This document shows positions 5,137 to 8,770 of a stretch of 8,770 bases of DNA, in pieces. Under the pieces are notes generated by a model that saw nothing but the letters and a program-made list of their open reading frames with translations, made no database searches and was not told where the DNA came from. Position 1 is the first letter of the stretch; every line of letters begins with the position of its first letter. Source of the DNA: Candidatus Doudnabacteria bacterium (GTDB lineage: Bacteria; Patescibacteriota; Doudnabacteria; UBA920); NCBI GenBank assembly GCA_023245915.1, contig JAHFJK010000045.1:1-8770 (forward strand). The letters run 5' to 3'. A program made the translations under genes and the position numbers.

Positions 5137-5346
5137 TCACTCTGCAAATTGCAATTTTTCCCCGCAATTCGGGCAGAAAGGTTCGGGATTTTCTATGCGC
5201 AGTTGGATTTCTGTTGCTGTCCCGCCTTCGTTTGTGAATATTATGCTGTTGCAGCCAACACAAGCATCCCCTATTCGCCCTGAACTCCCCCGGTCATCAT
5301 AGGCAACTTCTACCCAAACTTCGGTATTGCAGCAACCCGTTCTCAT
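5137..5346 (-). CDS. Small cysteine-rich (zinc-ribbon-like) protein, copy 2
   Basis: A 69-residue protein paralogous to that at 2057-2275. It starts with a very good AGGAGG Shine-Dalgarno 5 nt before the ATG. Cysteines are CC at 5-6, CVGC at 29-32 and CPNCG at 58-62 (PFCPNCGEKLQ), so it has the full complement for a four-cysteine zinc ribbon plus the N-terminal pair. The CVGC pair is absent from copy 1. The N-terminus RTGCCNTEVWVEV and the C-terminus match copy 1; the middle differs. It has its own terminator and is divergent from the gene at 5383, with only 36 bp between the start codons. No signal peptide. Function unknown; metal binding is inferred from cysteine spacing only. Confidence 0.75.
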   Translation of the reverse strand: MRTGCCNTEVWVEVAYDDRGSSGRIGDACVGCNSIIFTNEGGTATEIQLRIENPEPFCPNCGEKLQFAE

Positions 5347-5382
5347 AAAGTCCTCCTGTTATCTTATAAATTTAGCAAAATC

Positions 5383-5727
5383 ATGGTAACATTACAAGAT
5401 ATTATTGATTTAGCCAAAGCCGACGGCGGCAAATTTTTTGTTATTGACGAAAATGGCGACGCAAAGCTAGTAATTATGCCTGTGGAAGATTACGAAAGGC
5501 TGCTTATTGGAAAACTGAAAAGGCAAGTGGAAGACGTTGAGCAAATAAATAAAGAAATTTTAAAAGCGCAACTTTCGGAAGACATTCAAGCGCCATCAGC
5601 CCAACCCAAACCCAAAGGCCCATTGGTAAAACAGGAAGAAGAAATTTCCAAAACAGACTTAAGGGCTGAAGTTATAGACCCCAGTTTTGATTTTGAGGGG
5701 CCGAAGGTGGAAATTGACGATTTATAA
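5383..5727 (+). CDS. Phd-antitoxin-like small protein with acidic tail
   Basis: A 114-residue protein. Its N-terminal part, LQDIIDLAKADGGKFFVIDENGDAKLVIMPVEDYERLL (about residues 4-41, given here as one region), has the helix, strand-turn-strand and VEDYERLL helix pattern of Phd/YefM-like domains. A charged helix follows (42-66), then a Pro/Lys linker (about 70-85) and a long acidic C-terminus ending DFEGPKVEIDDL, more extended than typical antitoxins. There is no Shine-Dalgarno. TATAAA at 5365-5370 could be a -10 box that would start transcription only a few bases before the ATG. It precedes an antitoxin-toxin pair by 21 bp and could be a regulator or an antitoxin without a partner. The family assignment is by pattern only. 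Confidence 0.7.
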   Translation: MVTLQDIIDLAKADGGKFFVIDENGDAKLVIMPVEDYERLLIGKLKRQVEDVEQINKEILKAQLSEDIQAPSAQPKPKGPLVKQEEEISKTDLRAEVIDPSFDFEGPKVEIDDL

Positions 5728-5742
5728 AAAAAACTGTATTAT
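5714..5742 (+). promoter_or_regulatory. Probable promoter giving a leaderless antitoxin mRNA
   Basis: TTGACG (5714-5719) and TATTAT (5737-5742) are each one base from consensus and 17 bases apart. The predicted start, about 7 nt after the -10 box, coincides with the ATG at 5749, and no Shine-Dalgarno is present. The promoter overlaps the last codons of the upstream gene. Confidence 0.55.
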
Positions 5743-5748
5743 AAAAAC

Positions 5749-6012
5749 ATGACTACTTTAACTATTTCAAAAGAAGTCAGTAAGGAAAAAGATTTGGTGG
5801 TAATACCCAAAAGGGTTTACCTAAAATTTTTGAGCTGGCAAAAAAAAGCCGATAAATTGGATAGTTCAAAACCCACCAGGAAAATTCGTTATGTTAAGCC
5901 TACAGCCAAAGAAGTCAAAGAATTCCATCAAGCGCGAAAAGATTATGTCGCCGGAAAATACATGAGCCTGGAGGAACTGAACAATGCCTTGGGTATTAAG
6001 CGTTCGAAATAA
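5749..6012 (+). CDS. Probable type II antitoxin
   Basis: An 87-residue basic protein whose 3' end overlaps the downstream RelE-like gene by 29 bp, the usual arrangement of an antitoxin-toxin pair. The N-terminal region has a strand-like TLTISKEVSKEKDLVVIPKR with VVIPKRVYLKFL (17-28), resembling the DNA-binding or dimerisation half of small antitoxins. The C-terminal region, KEFHQARKDYVAGKYMSLEELNNALGI, looks helical and is the likely toxin-binding part. It has no Shine-Dalgarno and a promoter placed to give a leaderless transcript. The role is inferred mainly from the overlap with the toxin gene; the exact antitoxin family is not recognised. Confidence 0.75.
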   Translation: MTTLTISKEVSKEKDLVVIPKRVYLKFLSWQKKADKLDSSKPTRKIRYVKPTAKEVKEFHQARKDYVAGKYMSLEELNNALGIKRSK

Positions 6013-6235
6013 AGTTTATAAGCAGTTAAAAGACTTTCCCGCGGACTATACCCGCAGGATTTTGTTAGTATTTGGACTGATGCGAGACAACCCATATGGG
6101 GGCGATATTGTTAATTTAGGCGAAGCAAATTTTAGAAGGCGATTAGGCGATTACAGGATTTTTTTTGAGATTCGAAAAAATGAACAAGTAGTTTATATTT
6201 ACAAAGTTAAAAGAAGAACATCAAAAACTTATTGA
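5984..6235 (+). CDS. RelE/ParE family toxin
   Basis: An 83-residue protein with the RelE/ParE layout: N-terminal strand WVLSVRNKVYKQL (3-15), helix LKDFPADYTRRILLVFGLM, NPYGGDIVNLG (36-46), the core strand ANFRRRLGDYRIFFEI (48-63), and a C-terminal strand VVYIYKVKRRTSKTY. Basic residues that could act on mRNA are in place (Arg51-53, Arg58, Arg77-78, Tyr83). Members usually cleave mRNA in the ribosomal A site (RelE) or inhibit gyrase (ParE); the sequence alone does not decide. The ATG at 5984 is supported by GGAGGA about 8 nt upstream, inside the antitoxin gene, so translation is probably coupled. It ends in TGA. It appears complete and functional. Confidence 0.85.
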   Translation: MPWVLSVRNKVYKQLKDFPADYTRRILLVFGLMRDNPYGGDIVNLGEANFRRRLGDYRIFFEIRKNEQVVYIYKVKRRTSKTY

Positions 6236-6248
6236 CGAGCTTGCGATT

Positions 6249-6746
6249 ATGAAAAAGTTTTTTGTCACGGCATTTATTATTTTTTTATCAGCCGCTTGTA
6301 GCAAGCAGGCGGCGGTTCTAACTGTCCCGGAGCAAAAGCAAACCTCAACATCAACCGGTCAAGTTATTGACCGGAAGAGTTATAAAAGTGATGCTTATGG
6401 TTTTTCATTTAGCCATCCGAGCATTCTTCCTCAAGAAATATGCTCGGATGGCTCATGCTTGGCGTATTTTGGCAAAGGTGGCGTTGATGAACTGACGCTA
6501 AATGTTGGCAAGGGCTTTCCGATTGGTGGCAGTGGCTACACTCAAGGCACAGTCGCAGGGAAAACCGCTTACTTTAAGCAAGACGGCGCCGAGGCGAGCT
6601 ATGAGGACATAGTCTTGGTGCCTTTTGTTTATAACGGCAAACAGCAAACCCTGTTTTTGAGCTTTAATTATTCCGAGCCCGCGGCCGCTAATGACGCAAT
6701 AAGCTACAAAGAAAAAATTTTGGCGACTTTTAAATTTGACCGATAG
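6249..6746 (+). CDS. Predicted lipoprotein, PsbP-like / unknown extracytoplasmic domain
   Basis: A 165-residue protein with a lipoprotein signal: basic MKK, hydrophobic FFVTAFIIFL, then SAAC with Cys17 as the likely lipidated residue. Mature residues 18-45 form a Ser/Thr/Gln linker. The rest (YKSDAYGFSFSHPSIL onward, with AGKTAYFKQDG, LFLSFNYSE and KILATFKFD at the end) resembles the PsbP-like beta-domain lipoproteins common in Patescibacteria. It would be anchored on the outer face of the membrane. It starts 13 bp after the toxin stop with no good Shine-Dalgarno, and may be co-transcribed with the toxin-antitoxin pair. Two perfect inverted repeats lie inside the coding sequence, at 6355-6374 and 6411-6453; the second encodes HPSILPQEICSDG, just where the family's usual 'YPS.W' region would be. 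Function unknown. Confidence 0.75.
   Translation: MKKFFVTAFIIFLSAACSKQAAVLTVPEQKQTSTSTGQVIDRKSYKSDAYGFSFSHPSILPQEICSDGSCLAYFGKGGVDELTLNVGKGFPIGGSGYTQGTVAGKTAYFKQDGAEASYEDIVLVPFVYNGKQQTLFLSFNYSEPAAANDAISYKEKILATFKFDR
6355..6374. repeat. Perfect 8-bp hairpin in the lipoprotein gene
   Basis: CCGGTCAA (6355-6362) and TTGACCGG (6367-6374) around GTTA. It encodes the end of the linker (TGQVIDR). It is short and may be incidental, but it lies 36 bp from a longer palindrome in the same gene. Confidence 0.5.
6411..6453. repeat. 14-bp perfect inverted repeat in the lipoprotein gene
   Basis: AGCCATCCGAGCAT (6411-6424) is the exact reverse complement of ATGCTCGGATGGCT (6440-6453); the 15-nt spacer contains a further TCTT/AAGA pair. 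The arms encode SHPSI and CSDGS. A chance match of this length at this spacing is unlikely, so it is either a repeat element absorbed into the gene or the product of a template-switch event. Confidence 0.75.
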
Positions 6747-6750
6747 TGGC

Positions 6751-6779
6751 TTGACACAGGGGATAAATAGCTTTAAAAT
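6751..6779 (+). promoter_or_regulatory. Promoter of tuf
   Basis: TTGACA (6751-6756, consensus) and TAAAAT (6774-6779, one mismatch) with a 17-base spacer. Transcription would start near 6786, giving a leader of about 210 nt before tuf. It lies just after the lipoprotein stop codon, so tuf is expressed separately from the accessory genes. Confidence 0.8.
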
Positions 6780-6843
6780 AATTAAAATTAATTTTTCGCC
6801 TTGGATTCCATATAGGTTCTGCTTCGCAGGACGAGGAAAAAAA

Positions 6844-6899
6844 GAGACAAACCCTTGGCATTGTATCGGGATCGACAGATGCAATGCTTAGGGTTTCTC
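6844..6899 (+). promoter_or_regulatory. Long hairpin in the tuf leader
   Basis: AAACCCTTGGCATTG (6849-6863) pairs with CAATGCTTAGGGTTT (6882-6896) at 13 of 15 positions around an 18-nt loop, extended by GAGA (6844-6847) with TCTC (6896-6899). A small hairpin, GTTCTGC/GCAGGAC, lies upstream near 6815-6831. It could be a regulatory leader structure or another dispersed palindrome. It matches no riboswitch that I recognise. Confidence 0.5.
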
Positions 6900-6914
6900 G
6901 GGCGAATATGTTCC

Positions 6915-6973
6915 TGTCATTCTGAATTTATTTCAGAATCTATTATGGATCCTGAACCAAGTTCAGGATGACA
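6915..6973. repeat. TGTCAT-type palindromic element (copy 3), in the tuf leader
   Basis: Ends TGTCAT (6915-6920) and ATGACA (6968-6973). Inside are two perfect 8-bp hairpins with 5-nt loops: ATTCTGAA/TTCAGAAT (6919-6926 with 6932-6939) and ATCCTGAA/TTCAGGAT (6949-6956 with 6962-6969). The element ends 10 nt before the tuf Shine-Dalgarno. Confidence 0.85.
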
Positions 6974-6997
6974 AAACATCAAGAAAGGATCTAACCA

Positions 6998-8185
6998 ATG
7001 GCAGAAGGAAAATTTGACAGAAGCAAAGTGCACGTCAACGTCGGCACAATCGGCCACGTTGACCATGGCAAGACCACTTTGACAGCCGCCATCACCACCG
7101 TGCTGGCGAAAAAGAATCCGGACATTAAGGTACGGGCTTATGACAGCATTGACAACGCGCCGGAAGAAAAAGCCCGGGGGATTACCATTAACACCGCCCA
7201 CGTGGAATACCACTCCGACAAGCGCCACTACGCGCACGTCGACTGTCCCGGACACGCTGACTACATTAAAAATATGATTACCGGCGCCGCCCAAATGGAC
7301 GGAGCAATTTTGGTGGTGTCCGCCGCTGACGGCCCCATGCCGCAGACCCGCGAACACATTTTGCTTGCCCGCCAGGTAGGCGTGCCTTACATTGTTGTCT
7401 ACATGAACAAGTGCGATCAGGTGGCTGACAAAGAACTTTTGGACCTGGTTGAAGAAGAAATCCGTGATTTGCTGACCAAATATGAATTCCCTGGAAAAGA
7501 TACGCCAATTATCCGCGGCAGCGCTTTGAAGGCTTTGGAAGGCGACGCGGAATATGAAAAAACCATTATGGATTTGATTAACACTTTGGACACTTACATT
7601 CCCGACCCGGTCCGTGACATAGACAAGCCGTTTTTGATGCCCATTGAAGACATCTTTTCCATTGAAGGCCGCGGCACTGTGGTTACCGGCAGGATTGAAA
7701 GAGGCCAGGTTAAGATTAACGAAGAAGTTGAAATTGTCGGGCTTCGCCCCACAACCAAGACCGTCGTAACCGGTATTGAAATGTTCAACAAACAATTAGA
7801 CAGCGGTATGGCAGGGGACAACGCCGGAATTTTGCTTCGCGGCACCAAAAAAGACGAAGTCGAACGCGGCCAGGTTTTGGCCAAGCCCGGTTCTATTACT
7901 CCGCATACGGAATTTGAAACCGAAGTTTATGTGCTGACCAAAGAAGAAGGCGGCCGCCACACCCCGTTCTTTAAGGGTTACAAACCGCAGTTTTATATTA
8001 GAACTACAGATGTAACTGGCGACGTGACCTTGCCCGAAGGCCAGGAAATGGTTATGCCAGGTGATACCGTAAAATTGGGGGTTAAATTGATTACTCCTGT
8101 GGCTTTGGAAGAAAAAGGAAAGTTTGCTATCCGCGAAGGCGGACACACTGTGGGTGCGGGTGTGGTTACAAAAATTATAAAATAG
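6998..8185 (+). CDS. tuf: Elongation factor Tu
   Basis: EF-Tu brings aminoacyl-tRNA to the ribosomal A site as a GTP complex. The product has 395 residues, normal for the family. All GTPase motifs are canonical: G1 GHVDHGKT (19-26), switch I EEKARGITI (56-64), G3 DCPGH (82-86), G4 NKCD (137-140) and G5 GSAL (174-177). Domain II (IEDIFSIEGRGTVVTGRIERG) and domain III (GGRHTPFFKGYKPQFYIRTTDVTG, FAIREGGHTVGAGVV) are complete. The start codon follows AAAGGA (6984-6989) at 8 nt, the clearest Shine-Dalgarno among the str genes here. It has its own promoter (6751-6779) and a terminator at 8299-8326, so it forms a single-gene unit. The coding sequence is more GC-rich and codon-biased than its accessory neighbours, as expected for a highly expressed gene. 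Confidence 0.99.
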   Translation: MAEGKFDRSKVHVNVGTIGHVDHGKTTLTAAITTVLAKKNPDIKVRAYDSIDNAPEEKARGITINTAHVEYHSDKRHYAHVDCPGHADYIKNMITGAAQMDGAILVVSAADGPMPQTREHILLARQVGVPYIVVYMNKCDQVADKELLDLVEEEIRDLLTKYEFPGKDTPIIRGSALKALEGDAEYEKTIMDLINTLDTYIPDPVRDIDKPFLMPIEDIFSIEGRGTVVTGRIERGQVKINEEVEIVGLRPTTKTVVTGIEMFNKQLDSGMAGDNAGILLRGTKKDEVERGQVLAKPGSITPHTEFETEVYVLTKEEGGRHTPFFKGYKPQFYIRTTDVTGDVTLPEGQEMVMPGDTVKLGVKLITPVALEEKGKFAIREGGHTVGAGVVTKIIK

Positions 8186-8190
8186 TTCTC

Positions 8191-8285
8191 TGTCATTGCG
8201 AGCCTGCCTGCCGGCAGGCAGGGAGTGCATCCGACGAAGCAATCTTTTAAAGTATAAGATTGCTTCGGTTGCACTTGCAATGACA
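8191..8285. repeat. TGTCAT-type palindromic element (copy 4), downstream of tuf
   Basis: Perfect 9-bp ends, TGTCATTGC (8191-8199) and GCAATGACA (8277-8285). Inside are a perfect 20-bp palindrome, CCTGCCTGCCGGCAGGCAGG (8203-8222), and a nested hairpin with AGTGCA/TGCACT (8224-8229 with 8270-8275) and GAAGCAATCTT/AAGATTGCTTC (8236-8246 with 8256-8266). It begins 5 nt after the tuf stop and lies between the stop and the terminator. Confidence 0.9.
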
Positions 8286-8298
8286 AACATTTAAAAAA

Positions 8299-8326
8299 AC
8301 TCCTCCGCGTTCGCGGGGGAGTTTTT
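8299..8326 (+). terminator. Intrinsic terminator of tuf, possibly bidirectional
   Basis: ACTCCTCCGCG (8299-8309) pairs with CGCGGGGGAGT (8312-8322; 11 positions, one T-G) and is followed by TTTTT (8322-8326). An A-tract at 8293-8299 on the other side would give a T-run on the minus strand, so it may also stop transcription coming from the right. Confidence 0.9.
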
Positions 8327-8576
8327 GTATTGGCCGTTGACTTAAGAATTGACAAATACTACCATCCACTATAGCGTGGTAGTGTTTGAATATAAAATTT
8401 TTATAATACTACAAGATATCCGCCGGGAATGGCACTGATTTTAAAGAATAAAAACAGCGCCAGACATAATGCTGATAACATATAATTAAAGCATTTTTTA
8501 AGTTTTTTGTCAATAAGCCTGTCATTTATGTCATTTAAGCCTAACATAGTTACCAATATTACCAATATTACCAATA
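8327..8576. other. AT-rich intergenic region between tuf and the metallopeptidase gene
   Basis: No convincing gene is visible on either strand in this 250-bp convergent gap. It contains an imperfect hairpin, CAAATACTACCA/TGGTAGTGTTTG (8353-8364 with 8377-8388, 11 of 12 paired), preceded by TTGACA at 8349-8354. It also has a TATAAAATTTTTATA palindrome near 8391-8405 and the 9-bp tandem repeat at 8551-8577. No clear promoter spacing was found for the TTGACA. Confidence 0.5.
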
Positions 8577-8577
8577 T
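8551..8577. repeat. Three tandem copies of TACCAATAT
   Basis: The 9-bp unit TACCAATAT is repeated three times without change at 8551-8559, 8560-8568 and 8569-8577, abutting the stop codon of the minus-strand metallopeptidase gene. It is probably a slippage-prone short tandem repeat. Confidence 0.8.
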
Positions 8578-8770
8578 TAAAGCTTATTTTCTTCCTGCCA
8601 TTTCTCTTCCAAATTTCTTATTTCTTCTTCATTAAAGCCAAAATGGTGGCCGATTTCGTGCCAGACCACCCGACGCACTAGGGAGGGAATTTTTTCTCCC
8701 GATCCCGCAAAGCGCTCAATCGTGCCTTTGTAAATGGTAATTTTGTCAGGCAGGACCGGATTCATTCCGT
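8577..8770 (-). CDS. Zinc metallopeptidase (zincin, PF06262-like), C-terminal part
   Basis: A minus-strand frame entering from the right edge and ending at TAA 8577-8579; the visible part is about 64 residues. It contains LPDKITIYKGTIERF, then VVWHEIGHHFGFNEEEI, with the HExxH zinc-binding motif (His-Glu at 8655-8660). This matches the small 'metallopeptidase family' proteins (zincin-like, often about 110-130 residues), whose C-terminal half has the LPDRITIY...VVHEVAHHFG pattern. The methionine codon at 8763-8765 is internal to the family, so the true start lies beyond the window. The protein is probably a cytoplasmic minimal protease; the substrate is unknown. It is convergent with tuf, across the bidirectional-looking terminator. 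Confidence 0.85.
   Translation of the reverse strand, partial: GMNPVLPDKITIYKGTIERFAGSGEKIPSLVRRVVWHEIGHHFGFNEEEIRNLEEKWQEENKL

Noticed and set aside
6917..7795. Long minus-strand open frame (292 codons) opposite tuf
   Set aside because: It is antisense to the well-supported EF-Tu gene, has an amino acid composition typical of shadow frames of a biased gene, and has no ribosome binding site or recognisable motif.
8400..8525. Small minus-strand open frame of about 38 codons in the tuf-metallopeptidase gap
   Set aside because: No ribosome binding site, no coherent signal or membrane segment, and AT-rich sequence where such frames occur by chance.
1..8770. CRISPR array or tRNA/rRNA genes
   Set aside because: No regularly spaced direct repeats with unique spacers and no recognisable tRNA or rRNA sequence were seen; the repeats present are palindromic, dispersed and of different families.

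Overview
The window is the str (streptomycin) operon region of a bacterium: rpsL (S12), rpsG (S7), fusA (EF-G) and tuf (EF-Tu), in the usual order on the + strand. The genes are pulled apart by accessory genes and a dense set of palindromic repeats. The S12 and EF-G sequences (S12 with about 15 extra residues after the PAL motif), the Phd-like and RelE-like small genes, the short lipoprotein and the repeat-rich intergenic DNA together suggest a Candidate Phyla Radiation / Patescibacteria genome, probably Parcubacteria-like. This placement is inference. TGA is used as a stop (toxin gene), so the UGA-Gly code of Gracilibacteria/SR1 is not in use.

Layout: 1-253 holds the start of a minus-strand hypothetical gene running off the left edge. 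254-701 is a divergent control region with a consensus sigma70-type promoter (305-333) and a long rpsL leader full of palindromes. rpsL (702-1115) and rpsG (1226-1840) follow. 1841-2406 carries palindromes and a minus-strand gene for a small cysteine-rich protein with its own terminator. fusA spans 2407-4599. A DUF559 endonuclease gene bracketed by inverted repeats lies at 4624-5058. A second minus-strand paralogue of the small cysteine-rich protein lies at 5137-5346. A Phd-like gene, an antitoxin-toxin pair and a lipoprotein gene follow (5383-6746). tuf (6998-8185) has its own promoter, structured leader and terminator. The right end holds the C-terminal part of a minus-strand zinc metallopeptidase.

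The most notable signal is repeats inside essential genes. An 84-bp double hairpin (28 codons) is in frame in rpsG, and a 63-bp branched palindrome (21 codons) is in frame in fusA. The rpsG element is built from two copies of the same hairpin repeat that brackets the DUF559 gene in inverted orientation. This suggests a mobile repeat / endonuclease system comparable in logic to REP elements with RAYT proteins, or to Rickettsia palindromic elements. A separate family of elements with TGTCAT...ATGACA ends sits in four intergenic sites, and one of them supplies the upstream ATG of the rpsL frame.

EF-G also lacks the usual guanine-recognition residues (NKIN for NKxD, GD for SA), while the neighbouring EF-Tu keeps them.
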